In this document: piece by piece, positions 25,136 through 33,641 of the stretch | Layout of the letters: the number at the start of each line of letters is the position of its first letter | Numbering within the stretch: the first letter of the stretch is position 1 | From: Parvibaculaceae bacterium PLY_AMNH_Bact1 | GTDB taxonomy: Bacteria > Pseudomonadota > Alphaproteobacteria > Parvibaculales > Parvibaculaceae | Assembly (NCBI GenBank): GCA_032881465.1 | Contig: CP126168.1 | Coordinates: 310,001 to 374,000 of the forward strand | Direction: 5' to 3' | Length of the DNA stretch: 64,000 bases | The notes under the pieces: model-generated | The model's input: the letters and a program-made list of their open reading frames with translations, nothing else | Told to the model about the DNA's origin: nothing | The model's database searches: none | Program-made: the position numbers and the translations under genes

Positions 25136-25948
25136 TCAGAGGCTGAACCTATCCCCCAGATAAAGACGACGGACATCTTCGTTGCCCACGATTTCAGATG
25201 GTTGTCCTTCCATCAGAACTTGTCCGTCGTGAATGATGACAGCGCGATCGATGAGTTCGAGCGTTTCACGCACATTATGGTCTGTGATCAGAACGCCAAT
25301 GCCTCTGTCTTTCAGGTGCGCAACAAGATCGCGAATATCGCCGATCGCAATCGGGTCAATTCCGGCAAACGGTTCGTCGAGCAACATGAAAGAAGGTTGG
25401 GTCGCAAGAGCACGTGCAATTTCCACGCGCCGTCTTTCGCCGCCTGACAGAGCGATGGAAGGCGTGCGCCGAAGGTGTGTGATCGAGAACTCAGCGAGCA
25501 AATCGTCAAGCTGCGCTTCGCGACGATCGCGGTCCGGCTCAACAACTTCAAGCACCGCTCGGATGTTTTCTTCAACCGACAGACCCCGGAAGATCGATGC
25601 TTCCTGGGGCAGGTATCCAATACCAAGTCGCGCGCGTCGATACATCGGCAGATCAGTAACGTTGCGCCGGTCCAGACCGATATTTCCGTAGTCCGGCGAG
25701 ATGAGGCCGGTGATCATGTAAAAGGTCGTGGTTTTCCCGGCCCCGTTGGGACCCAGAAGACCGACCGCTTCGCCGCGCTGAACTGCGAAGCTGACCCCGC
25801 GGACGACCGGACGTCGACGGAAACTCTTGCCGATCTTGTCGACAACCAGGCCGTCATTGCTGGTCACCAGACGTGGGCCGCCCTCCGCCTCAAAGGCGGT
25901 GGATCCGGCGTCTGTGTTGCCGATAGATGTGTCGATACGGTCGGTCAT
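25136..25948 (-). CDS. lptB: LPS export ABC transporter ATP-binding protein LptB
   Basis: ATPase of the LptB2FGC exporter that moves lipopolysaccharide from the inner membrane to the periplasmic bridge. Walker A GPNGAGKT at 66-73, signature LSGGERRR, Walker B MLLDEPFAGID. At 270 aa it carries about 30 extra residues at the N-terminus compared with E. coli LptB. If translation began nearer the GLVVDKIGKSF segment the protein would have the usual length. It lies between lptA and rpoN. Confidence 0.95.
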   Translation of the reverse strand: MTDRIDTSIGNTDAGSTAFEAEGGPRLVTSNDGLVVDKIGKSFRRRPVVRGVSFAVQRGEAVGLLGPNGAGKTTTFYMITGLISPDYGNIGLDRRNVTDLPMYRRARLGIGYLPQEASIFRGLSVEENIRAVLEVVEPDRDRREAQLDDLLAEFSITHLRRTPSIALSGGERRRVEIARALATQPSFMLLDEPFAGIDPIAIGDIRDLVAHLKDRGIGVLITDHNVRETLELIDRAVIIHDGQVLMEGQPSEIVGNEDVRRLYLGDRFSL

Positions 25949-26011
25949 GTGCCCCCATCAAAGCGTTGTTGGCATTAAAATTGTATGAAAGAAGAAATTA
26001 ACCAAGCGAAT

Positions 26012-26587
26012 TTACTGCTGTGGAGCCTGAAAAAGCCCTCTAACTCGCCCGGAACCGGGTTTTTCCGTGTCTGTGGCGGTAACCCCGCCTTCGACCCGCG
26101 CCTGCCCGCTATTAAGGTCGATATTGAGCCGCTGCCCACGAATGACGTTTTCACCTTGTCGCAGGACGACGGTATCACCCATCGTGATGTTCTCATCGGC
26201 CACCATATAGAGCGCCCAGTCGCCGGAAGCTGATTGATCGTCTTCAGACATGACATGGACATTCGACTTTGCATCAATCCGTGTGATTTCGGTGCCGCCG
26301 GTTCCATCATCGCTCGATGAGGCACCATCTGCTTTCTGGGCATAGGTCACAATCAGCCGGTCGGCACGAAGACGCATGGTGTCTTGTACGGCAACGACAT
26401 TGCCAATAAACGTAGCTGTCTGGGCGTTCTGCTCAACCTCAAGCGTGTCCGCCTCAATCTCAATAGGTGCGTCCGGATTGGTTTTGAAGCCGACTGCGCT
26501 GTCGCCATCTTCAGCCTGCGCGCTAAAGGGCAGAACGAGGAGGGAAATCCCCGCCACCATCATGAGTTTTCCTAAGCGACCAATCAC
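26012..26587 (-). CDS. lptA: LPS periplasmic bridge protein LptA
   Basis: Periplasmic OstA-fold protein that forms the lipopolysaccharide bridge to the outer membrane. About 191 aa, with a signal peptide ending FSAQA and repeated beta-jellyroll strands (PIEIEADTLEVEQNAQTATFIGNV, MRLRADRLIVTY, GEDVIRGQ-like). GTG 26587 is preferred because AGGAG lies 7 nt upstream and the protein then starts directly with the signal peptide; a GTG at 26614 is the longer option. It is translated after lptC in the same unit. Confidence 0.9.
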   Translation of the reverse strand: MIGRLGKLMMVAGISLLVLPFSAQAEDGDSAVGFKTNPDAPIEIEADTLEVEQNAQTATFIGNVVAVQDTMRLRADRLIVTYAQKADGASSSDDGTGGTEITRIDAKSNVHVMSEDDQSASGDWALYMVADENITMGDTVVLRQGENVIRGQRLNIDLNSGQARVEGGVTATDTEKPGSGRVRGLFQAPQQ

Positions 26588-26617
26588 ACCATCACTCCTG
26601 CACAAATCCGCCACCGA

Positions 26618-27304
26618 TTATCCCGCCTTGTAATACACGACAACACGCACACCGCCTGTAAATACGATCTTTTCGCCGTTATTTGATGTCTCAACGCCAT
26701 TTGCGTTGAGCGTCCCCACCGGCCCTTGGCCGTAGACCGGTTCGTCGCTGGTCAGCGAGCCCGCCCTGAAATCCATATCTGCAGACTGGGCGTGAAACTC
26801 ATACCCATTTGCTGAGAAGACGCTGATATCTTCTCGCAAATTCAGTGTTTCAGCTTCTGTCTGAAGCGTTCCAAAGCGCGATGTCACTGATAGCCAGTTG
26901 CCGCCTTCGTCCAACATCAAGTCAGCTTCAATATTCTCCAGAAAAATCTGATTTGGATTGTCGACCTCTTGGGTCGCTGTGTCTGCGGTGACAACATAGG
27001 GCCGTCCGCTTTTATCCACACCGGTGATCCGTGGGCTCACCATCCGCAGATCGTCGTTGAGACGGCTCACTTCGCGGAAGGTCACAGGGATATCCGGCCT
27101 TGAATTGAAGGTTGTTGAGGAGACAAAGACACTGATCATCAAAATCACTGCCAACGCCGGGAGAAGAATCTTCATACCCAGAACAAAGGCACTGTAGCGG
27201 CTGCGTTCGTCGCTTGGCTCTAGGCTATCGATGCCCCCATTCGAGCCACTATCCAGCGATCCGAAACTTTGGGCAGATTGGCCTGGTGGCGATTGCACGC
27301 TCAT
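26618..27304 (-). CDS. lptC: LPS export protein LptC
   Basis: Bitopic inner-membrane protein that takes LPS from LptB2FG and passes it to LptA. 228 aa with a cytoplasmic tail, one transmembrane helix (ILLPALAVILMISVFV near residues 46-61) and a periplasmic OstA-like domain. The cytoplasmic tail before the helix is Ser/Gly-rich and longer than in E. coli. ATG 27304 has an AAGGA site. Low sequence conservation is normal for LptC; order and topology support the name. Confidence 0.88.
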   Translation of the reverse strand: MSVQSPPGQSAQSFGSLDSGSNGGIDSLEPSDERSRYSAFVLGMKILLPALAVILMISVFVSSTTFNSRPDIPVTFREVSRLNDDLRMVSPRITGVDKSGRPYVVTADTATQEVDNPNQIFLENIEADLMLDEGGNWLSVTSRFGTLQTEAETLNLREDISVFSANGYEFHAQSADMDFRAGSLTSDEPVYGQGPVGTLNANGVETSNNGEKIVFTGGVRVVVYYKAG

Positions 27305-27414
27305 CAGTATCCTTCGTAACGCGAGTTTGGCCCCCAAAACGCTTTAGCCAGTAACAGTATGCGCTGGCAGCTGAACGGGGGTCAACTGCAGCATTCTGGG
27401 GAGATTAAGCTGGT

Positions 27415-28026
27415 CTAGTGAGAGAAAATGTCCTCATCAGGCCATCCGGCAAGGTCCAGCGATGCCCGAACCGGTAGAAAGGCAAAGCAGGCCTTGGCGT
27501 ATTCCATACGGCCCTCGCGCTCCAACATGTCGTCGAGCACCGTTTTGAGCTTGTGGAGATGCAGGACATCCGATGCGGCGTAGGACAATTGAGCCTCAGA
27601 GAGCGTCTCGGCTCCCCAGTCAGAACTCTGTTGTTGCTTGGAGATCTCCACACCAGCCAGTTCCCGGCACAGGTCTTTCAGTCCATGGCGGTCTGTATAG
27701 GTGCGAACGAGCTTTGAAGCGATTTTGGTGCAATAAATCGGGGTCGTCACAACACCCAGATATTGCTGCATAACCGCCACATCAAACCGGGCATAGTGGA
27801 AAATCTTCGTGACATCCGGGTTCGCCATCAAGTCGCGCAGATTTGGGGCATCATACCGCGCCCGGTCGAGCTGAACGATATGGGCATTTCCGTCGCCACT
27901 TGAGAGCTGCACCAAACACAGCTTGTCGCGAGGGATCTGTAATCCCAACGTCTCGCTATCAACCGCGACAGAGGTGCCGAAATCAAGGTCTGCGGGAAGG
28001 TCGCCTTTATGGAGTGTGATGCTCAT
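27415..28026 (-). CDS. RNase D-like 3'-5' exonuclease (DEDDy, no HRDC)
   Basis: 203-aa single-domain exonuclease. Motifs: AVDSETLGLQ (Exo I, D and E), the ExoII segment FHYARFDVAVM, and an ExoIII-type YAASDVLHLHKL with the tyrosine of the DEDDy type. It lacks the HRDC domains of E. coli RNase D and matches the short alphaproteobacterial form that is usually next to lptC. Substrate may be tRNA precursors or other small RNA. ATG 28026 fits the family N-terminus; the upstream extension does not. Confidence 0.88.
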   Translation of the reverse strand: MSITLHKGDLPADLDFGTSVAVDSETLGLQIPRDKLCLVQLSSGDGNAHIVQLDRARYDAPNLRDLMANPDVTKIFHYARFDVAVMQQYLGVVTTPIYCTKIASKLVRTYTDRHGLKDLCRELAGVEISKQQQSSDWGAETLSEAQLSYAASDVLHLHKLKTVLDDMLEREGRMEYAKACFAFLPVRASLDLAGWPDEDIFSH

Positions 28027-28197
28027 GCCGGTTCTCGTGTTGCCGTAAGGGGCAAACCCGTTTTGCGGCGAACGCCCATATTGCAGCAAAATTTTTGCTG
28101 CATTTGAATAGTTGGTGCCCCCAAAACAGAGAAGACTCAAACAGCCCTGCTGCGGAAACTAATTGCATTCTTGGCGTTTCGCTTCGCGAAAAGCCTG

Positions 28198-28284
28198 TGG
28201 TGCCCAGGAGAAGACTCGAACTTCCACGCCCTTGCGGGCACTAGCACCTGAAGCTAGCGCGTCTACCAATTCCGCCACCTGGGC
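28198..28284 (-). tRNA. tRNA-Leu (anticodon CAG)
   Basis: Class II tRNA of 87 nt including an encoded CCA. Acceptor GCCCAGG pairs with CCTGGGC. The D-arm reads GGCGGAATTGGTAGACGC, the anticodon loop is TTCAGGT, the long variable arm is TGCCCGCAAGGGCGT, and the T-loop is TTCGAGT. It closely resembles E. coli tRNA-Leu(CAG). Confidence 0.95.
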
Positions 28285-28296
28285 CCAAGGTGCGGA

Positions 28297-28325
28297 GACT
28301 TATCTCCCACACCCCAGTTTGTCAA
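28297..28325 (-). promoter_or_regulatory. Promoter of tRNA-Leu
   Basis: TTGACA (28325-28320), 17 nt and TAAGTC (28302-28297) on the minus strand, with the -10 box 12 bp before the tRNA 5' end. Confidence 0.7.
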
Positions 28326-28545
28326 TCGTACAGCAGCGTTTTGCGGCGGGATAGAAGGGTTTTGACCTAATCTGGGTTTTGCCTTGCACGTCATATCTGC
28401 GGCAACCGGCCACTATACGCCCGTGCTTAGCTGCGCTATCAAGGCGTATCGGCAGGTGAGGGCGACTCTGAAGTTTCGAGGGGAAACAAGAAGAGGGCAT
28501 CTGCCAATCAGTTTGAAGCCAGAATCATTCAAGAGGGACAGCGGC

Positions 28546-29532
28546 ATGTCAGCGGGCACATCTGGATCAGAGCTTAAGGCAGGGGATCTTGTAACAATAT
28601 TTGGCGGTTCCGGCTTTGTCGGGCGTTATCTAGTGCGTGCGCTCGCGGAACAAGGCTATCGGGTGCGCGTCGCTGTGCGCCGCCCCAATCAGGCGCTTTT
28701 TCTAAAGCCGATGGGGGATGTCGGCCAGGTTCAGCCCGTGCAGGCCAATATTCGCGACCGGGTGTCCTGCGCCGCAGCCATGGAAGGCGCGAGCGCCGTC
28801 GTCAATCTGGTGGGTGTCCTCTACGAGAGCGGCGCGCAGAAGTTCGATGCAGTGCATGCAGAAGGTGCGAAACTGCTCGCTGAGCTCGCTGCTGAAGCAG
28901 GCATCGACAACTTTGTCCAAATGTCCGCCATTGGAGCGGATGCTGACAGCACATCTGACTACGCACGCTCTAAAGCCGCTGGTGAAGCCTCTGTTCTGGC
29001 AGCAATTCCCACTGCAACGATTGTGCGGCCCTCCATCATTTTTGGACCGGAAGATCAGTTCTTCAATCGTTTTGCTGCGATGGCGCGATTGGCACCGGCA
29101 CTTCCTTTGATCGGCGGCGGAGAGACCAAGTATCAGCCGGTCTATGTAAAAGATGTGGCTGCCGCAATGACGGCTGTTTTGCAGCAGCCAGAATGGAACG
29201 GCAAGGTTCTGGAGCTTGGCGGTCCCGAGGTTGCGACCTTCGCTGAGCTGATGGAGCTCACCCTCAAAGAGACCGGCCGGACGAGACCGCTGGTGAAGCT
29301 TCCCTATTTCGCTGCGAAGATGATGGCCTCTGTGTTGCAAATCCTGCCGGCGCCACTATTGACCCTAGATCAGGTGGAGCTCTTAAAGCATGACAATGTC
29401 GTCGGAGAGGGCGTTCAGGGACTGTCTGAGCTTGGCATCGAGCCCTCTGCCATGTCGGCGATCCTTCCGGCTTATCTTTATCGCTTCCGGCGCACCGGAC
29501 AGTTCGCGGACGGTGTAACAAACGGTACCTGA
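28546..29532 (+). CDS. NAD(P)-binding NDUFA9-like SDR protein
   Basis: 328-aa atypical short-chain dehydrogenase of the complex I NDUFA9 (39-kDa) group. Rossmann motif GGSGFVGRYL near residue 20, ADSTSDYARSKAAGE with a Tyr/Lys pair, and the PSIIFGPEDQFFNRF segment typical of this group. Bacterial members are proposed to support complex I or quinone-linked steps, but the reaction is unproven. ATG 28546 follows AGAGGGA; the longer frame upstream lacks support. It is convergent with uppP, one base apart. Confidence 0.88.
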   Translation: MSAGTSGSELKAGDLVTIFGGSGFVGRYLVRALAEQGYRVRVAVRRPNQALFLKPMGDVGQVQPVQANIRDRVSCAAAMEGASAVVNLVGVLYESGAQKFDAVHAEGAKLLAELAAEAGIDNFVQMSAIGADADSTSDYARSKAAGEASVLAAIPTATIVRPSIIFGPEDQFFNRFAAMARLAPALPLIGGGETKYQPVYVKDVAAAMTAVLQQPEWNGKVLELGGPEVATFAELMELTLKETGRTRPLVKLPYFAAKMMASVLQILPAPLLTLDQVELLKHDNVVGEGVQGLSELGIEPSAMSAILPAYLYRFRRTGQFADGVTNGT

Positions 29533-29533
29533 T

Positions 29534-30334
29534 CTACAAATACAGCCAACCAAGAAGACCGATGCCAAGGACCACCCGGTAGATCACAAAAGGGGTCAGG
29601 GTCATGTGGGTCATCATTTTTAGAAAAAGATGAATGGCGGCGAGTGCCACGATGAAGGACAGGATAGCCGCAAGGCCCATGTCCGCCCCTAGGCTGATAT
29701 TGCCTTCTTCATAGACCTTAATGCTGCTCGCCACCGCACCCCCAAGGATTGTCGGGATGGAGAGCAGCATGGAGAACCGTGCAGCATCTTCACGCTCAAA
29801 GCCAAGCATTCGCGCAGCTGAGATGGTCACGCCGGCCCGGCTCGCGCCTGGGATGAGTGCCAGCACTTGCGCGCAGCCAATGATCATCGCAGCGCTCCAG
29901 TTCATCTGCTCAAGCCGCCGGGTTACCGCACCCGCACGGTCGGTGATCCAGAGGACACCAGCGAAAAAGAGGTTGGCCCAGGCCACAATGGCCGCTGCCC
30001 GAAGAACATCGACATAGCCCGTGGAGAGAAGGAAATAGCCGACAATGACCACGGGGATGGTGGCTCCGACGATATAGAGCGCCATGCGTCCATCATCTGT
30101 TACCTGCCCCCGCAAAAGGTCAATCCCACCAAGGATCATCGCCCAGACATCCTGCCGGAAATAGAGCAGAACCGCTCCGAGCGTTCCTGCATGGACGGCA
30201 ACATCGACAAGCACGCCCTGATCGGCCCAGCCCGTGAGCTCATGAACGAGGCTTAAGTGACCAGACGAACTGATGGGGAGAAATTCGGTAATGCCCTGAA
30301 TGAGCGCGAGAAGGATCAATTGTTCCAGAGACAT
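29534..30334 (-). CDS. uppP: Undecaprenyl-diphosphatase UppP/BacA
   Basis: Inner-membrane phosphatase that recycles undecaprenyl pyrophosphate for cell wall synthesis; overproduction gives bacitracin resistance. 266 aa, multi-spanning. Catalytic motifs: QGITEFLPISSSGHL (residues 14-28) and PGASRAGVT, the two conserved signatures of BacA. Standard length. Confidence 0.96.
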   Translation of the reverse strand: MSLEQLILLALIQGITEFLPISSSGHLSLVHELTGWADQGVLVDVAVHAGTLGAVLLYFRQDVWAMILGGIDLLRGQVTDDGRMALYIVGATIPVVIVGYFLLSTGYVDVLRAAAIVAWANLFFAGVLWITDRAGAVTRRLEQMNWSAAMIIGCAQVLALIPGASRAGVTISAARMLGFEREDAARFSMLLSIPTILGGAVASSIKVYEEGNISLGADMGLAAILSFIVALAAIHLFLKMMTHMTLTPFVIYRVVLGIGLLGWLYL

Positions 30335-30400
30335 GGATTTAGGCGAGCTCCTACAAGGTGCAGAAGTGTTATATTATTTGCACGCATATTTCCATCGTCT

Positions 30401-30452
30401 GGAGCATTTCCAGCTGAAGTTGAAGCTCTTCGGCTGCTGAAATGCGATAAAC
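30401..30452. repeat. Dispersed palindromic intergenic repeat, copy B
   Basis: GGAGCATTTCCAGCTGAAG at the left end and GAAATGCGATAAACTAG at the right end. It shares a 22-base identical stretch with copy A (20939 onward) and the terminal boxes with copy C (41888). It lies between uppP and cueR. Confidence 0.75.
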
Positions 30453-30495
30453 TAGAGAGCTGGGAGCGTGGCCTTGGAATTGATGGAGCATCATC

Positions 30496-30897
30496 ATGAA
30501 GATTGGAGCTTTGGCCGAACGAGCGGGGCTTTCGACAAAAACCATTCGCTATTACGAGAAAGTTGGCCTCATTGATCCCCCTCCACGGACTGAAGGCGGC
30601 TATCGCGCCTACGCAGATGAAGATATCGATGTTTTACGATTTGTGGCACGGGCGCGTGGCTTGGGGTTCTCAGTCAAGGAATGTAAGGCCCTGCTGACGC
30701 TCTACAGTGATCGGTCTCGAGCGTCCGCAGACGTGAAGGCGCTTGCGCTGGCACACATTGCAGAAGTGGACCGGAAGATCAAAGAGCTTCAGTCAATCCG
30801 CCACACGCTGGGCGAACTCGCCACGAAATGTCATGGGGATGATCGCCCGGACTGCCCGATAATTGAAGAGTTGTCGAATATGGGCGAAGCGCGGTAA
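30496..30897 (+). CDS. cueR: Cu(I)-responsive MerR-family regulator CueR
   Basis: 133-aa activator that senses cytoplasmic Cu(I) and twists target promoters. N-terminal HTH (KIGALAERAGLSTKTIRYYEKVGL), dimerisation coiled coil, and a C-terminal metal loop CHGDDRPDC with Cys112 and Cys120, the same positions as in E. coli CueR. A GGAG site precedes the ATG. No copper ATPase or copper chaperone gene lies beside it, so its targets are elsewhere. Confidence 0.93.
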   Translation: MKIGALAERAGLSTKTIRYYEKVGLIDPPPRTEGGYRAYADEDIDVLRFVARARGLGFSVKECKALLTLYSDRSRASADVKALALAHIAEVDRKIKELQSIRHTLGELATKCHGDDRPDCPIIEELSNMGEAR

Positions 30898-30981
30898 GGG
30901 TGGGGTTACTGATCCAAACAATCCAGTGCCCTAATCTTGCCGCCCTAATCTTGCCCAAGGCACTAGTGTAAACTGAGCCTC

Positions 30982-31662
30982 ATGCCCCAACTTTATCATC
31001 TGCCCGTTTCCCCCGCCTGCCGAACCATTCGACTGCTTCTGGGTGAGAAGGGAATTGAACCAGCGCTTCTTGAAGAGCGCGCCTGGGAACGCCGCGAGGA
31101 TTTTTTGCGGCTCAATCCCGCGGGTGAAACTCCGGTGTTGGTCGAAGATGATGGTCTGGTGGTGCCAGGCTTCTGGCCACTCGTTGAGTATTTGGATGAG
31201 CAATACCCCGACCCGTCATTGCTGCCTGATGCGGCTGCAGACAGGGTTGAGGCAAGACGTGTCGCTGATTGGTTTGCGACAAAGTTTGCGGCAGAAGTAT
31301 CTGAGCCGCTTATCTATGAAAAAGTCACAAAACGCTTTCTGAGTGTCTCCTCGGGCGGTGGGGGGCCGGAAATGGCGGTGGTGCGCGCTGCCCTTCATAA
31401 TATTCGCTATCACCTCGATTATGTCTGCTACCTCATGGAGGACCGGATCTGGCTCGCAGGCGACGAGATCAGCATTGCAGATCTGGTTGCAGCGGCACAC
31501 TTCTCCTGCCTCGACTATGTCGGCGATGTTCCTTGGCGCCAGTATGAAGGTGCGAAGGAATGGTATGTGCGGATTAAGTCACGGCCTGCCTTCCGAACAT
31601 TGCTGGCGGACCATGTTGCTGGCATGCCGCCGCCCCGCGCCTACGCAGATCTGGATTTTTAG
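30982..31662 (+). CDS. fzlA: GST-fold protein, probable FtsZ-binding FzlA
   Basis: 226-aa glutathione S-transferase-like protein with thioredoxin-like N-domain (LYHLPVSPACRTIRLLLGEKGI, LNPAGETPVLVED) and helical C-domain. It ends in a short conserved-looking tail, PPPRAYADLDF. In Caulobacter FzlA binds FtsZ, curves its filaments and is needed for division. A GST of this type next to queG is common in alphaproteobacteria. Assignment rests on overall likeness and the DLDF tail, so an ordinary GST is the alternative. Confidence 0.72.
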   Translation: MPQLYHLPVSPACRTIRLLLGEKGIEPALLEERAWERREDFLRLNPAGETPVLVEDDGLVVPGFWPLVEYLDEQYPDPSLLPDAAADRVEARRVADWFATKFAAEVSEPLIYEKVTKRFLSVSSGGGGPEMAVVRAALHNIRYHLDYVCYLMEDRIWLAGDEISIADLVAAAHFSCLDYVGDVPWRQYEGAKEWYVRIKSRPAFRTLLADHVAGMPPPRAYADLDF

Positions 31663-31667
31663 GGCTC

Positions 31668-32819
31668 ATGTCGACGACTGCGCAAACAGACGTCGCGGCT
31701 CTTAAGGCTGAGATTATTGCCCAAGCAAAAGCGGCTGGCTTCGATGATGTGGGCTTCTCTTCGGCTGATTTGAGTGAAAAGACTCAACGGGACTTCCAGG
31801 AATGGCTGGATCGAGGTGCCCATGGCGACATGGCTTGGATGGAGGAGACACGAGAGCGACGTGCTTCTCCTAAGGCACTCTGGCCGGATGTGAAAAGCGT
31901 CATCGTCTTGGCGATGAATTATGGACCTGATGGTGATCCGCTTGAAACGCTACAACATCCTGACAAGGCGAATATATCCGTCTATGCGCGCAACCGGGAT
32001 TATCACGATCTGGTGAAAAAGCGTTCGAAACGCATTGCCCGGTGGCTGGTCGAAGAGACAGGCTGCGAACTCAAAGTCTTCGTCGACACCGCGCCCATTC
32101 TTGAAAAACCGGTTGCAGCAGGCTCGTCGCTTGGATGGCAGGGCAAGCACACCAATCTTGTGTCGAATGAACTCGGCAGCTGGTTCTTCATTGGCTCAAT
32201 CTTTACAAATCTGGACCTTCCGACCGACGCGTCCCATGCAGACCAGTGCGGCTCTTGCCATGCTTGTCTCGACGCTTGCCCGACGGATGCCTTTCCAAGT
32301 CCTTATGAACTCGATGCCCGTCGCTGCATTTCCTACCTGACTATTGAGCACAAAGGGCATATCGCGCCTGAGTTCAGAGGGGCGATGGCAAATCGCATTT
32401 ACGGGTGTGATGACTGCCTGGCAGCATGTCCTTGGAATAAGTTTGCGCGCGCAGCATCGGAACTTTCACTCAAGCCACGCGAGGACTTAACCAGTCCCGT
32501 TCTTCGCGACCTTCTTGCGTTGGACGACAAAGAGTTCCGCGCGCTGTTTGCGGGCTCGCCCATTAAGCGCATTGGGCGCGATCGCTTCCTCCGGAATGTG
32601 CTGATCGCTGCAGGAAATTCAGGCGATGAGGCATTGCTGCCTCAGATCACAGATCATCTGGGCGATGCCTCCGTGTTGGTCCGGGCCATGGCCGTTTGGG
32701 CTCTGGGGCAACTTGCATCGGTAAAAGATGTTGAGCGGCTGCGCCTTGAGCATAGCGACCGTGAAACAGACAGTGATGTTAAGGCTGAGTGGGAGCGCCT
32801 GCCGTCACTTCCGCGATAA
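31668..32819 (+). CDS. queG: Epoxyqueuosine reductase
   Basis: Cobalamin and 4Fe-4S enzyme that reduces epoxyqueuosine to queuosine in the anticodon of tRNAs for Tyr, His, Asn and Asp. 383 aa. Two ferredoxin-type clusters: CGSCHACLDACPTDAF and CDDCLAACPWNKFA, with the family's DTAPILEKPVAAGSSLGWQGKHT active-site region upstream. A C-terminal HEAT-like repeat is present. It starts 5 bp after the fzlA-like gene, so the two are co-transcribed. The 3' end overlaps the convergent TPR gene by 41 bp. Confidence 0.95.
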   Translation: MSTTAQTDVAALKAEIIAQAKAAGFDDVGFSSADLSEKTQRDFQEWLDRGAHGDMAWMEETRERRASPKALWPDVKSVIVLAMNYGPDGDPLETLQHPDKANISVYARNRDYHDLVKKRSKRIARWLVEETGCELKVFVDTAPILEKPVAAGSSLGWQGKHTNLVSNELGSWFFIGSIFTNLDLPTDASHADQCGSCHACLDACPTDAFPSPYELDARRCISYLTIEHKGHIAPEFRGAMANRIYGCDDCLAACPWNKFARAASELSLKPREDLTSPVLRDLLALDDKEFRALFAGSPIKRIGRDRFLRNVLIAAGNSGDEALLPQITDHLGDASVLVRAMAVWALGQLASVKDVERLRLEHSDRETDSDVKAEWERLPSLPR

Positions 32820-33576
32820 ATCCGCTTGCAGCCATCGCTGCAGGGCCGAGTGAACCGTCCGCGCGTCGGTCTGCCGCTACAATCATCTGCCAGTCTTCGA
32901 TTGCCCCGGCCTGATCGCCCATCTCAAAGCGAATGAGACCGCGCTCTAGGCGCGCTGCGACTTCGTCGATGCCATTTGCGAGCGCGGCATCAATGTCTGC
33001 TGCCGCTGCGTCAAGCTGCTTGCTCTGGCGGTAGAGACGCCCCCGCAGCAGGTAAGCGGCTCCATAGTTTGGGTTTCTTGCAATGGCCAGATTGACGTCT
33101 TGAAGTGCGGGTGACGTCTGTTTCTCAAGTTCATAGCCGCGAGCGCGCCCAAACAAAAGCTCCGGGTCTTCGGGTACATAAACAAGGGCTTGCGTGAATG
33201 CCTCGGTGGCCTTCGCCCCACTATTGGCCATCAGCCAGGCATCACCGGCTTGTTGGTGGAGGAGTGCCTTCTCCACATTTCCCATTTTCTGCCCTTCGAC
33301 GGCCGCACGGGTCAAACGGTCAGCGGCGGCATCAAAGAGACCGAGTCTGACAAGTGCAAGGCCTGCGCAATGGGACGCGCCCCCTGTTAGGTCCGTTTCG
33401 GCCCAAACAAGCGCGGCGTCATAGGCTGCATCTGGGTCGACGCTGGCAAGCTCAACACAAGAGCTATAGTTGATTACTTGTGCCTTCGCTGTTGTCAGGG
33501 AGGCAAAAACTGTCACGACGCAAACCGCGCATAGCAGGACGATTGGTCGGGTGGAAATCTCTGTGGTAGGCATCAT
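32779..33576 (-). CDS. Exported tetratricopeptide repeat protein
   Basis: 265 aa with an N-terminal signal sequence (VLLCAVCVVTVFASLTTAKA) and several TPR units from about residue 45 to 230 (for example ALVYVPEDPELLFGRARGYELE and AIARNPNYGAAYLLRGRLYRQ). It should be a periplasmic scaffold for protein contacts; the partner is unknown. The end overlaps queG on the other strand by 41 bp, a long convergent overlap. Confidence 0.8.
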   Translation of the reverse strand: MMPTTEISTRPIVLLCAVCVVTVFASLTTAKAQVINYSSCVELASVDPDAAYDAALVWAETDLTGGASHCAGLALVRLGLFDAAADRLTRAAVEGQKMGNVEKALLHQQAGDAWLMANSGAKATEAFTQALVYVPEDPELLFGRARGYELEKQTSPALQDVNLAIARNPNYGAAYLLRGRLYRQSKQLDAAAADIDAALANGIDEVAARLERGLIRFEMGDQAGAIEDWQMIVAADRRADGSLGPAAMAASGFIAEVTAGAPTQP

Positions 33577-33641
33577 GGGGCGTAAAGTTCAACATGTATC
33601 CCCGTTTGGCAACAGGGAAGTTTGGGTAGCAGGTAATAAGC

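Noticed and set aside
28163-28354. Short plus-strand frame over the tRNA-Leu region
   Set aside because: It runs antisense through a clear tRNA gene and has no coding support.
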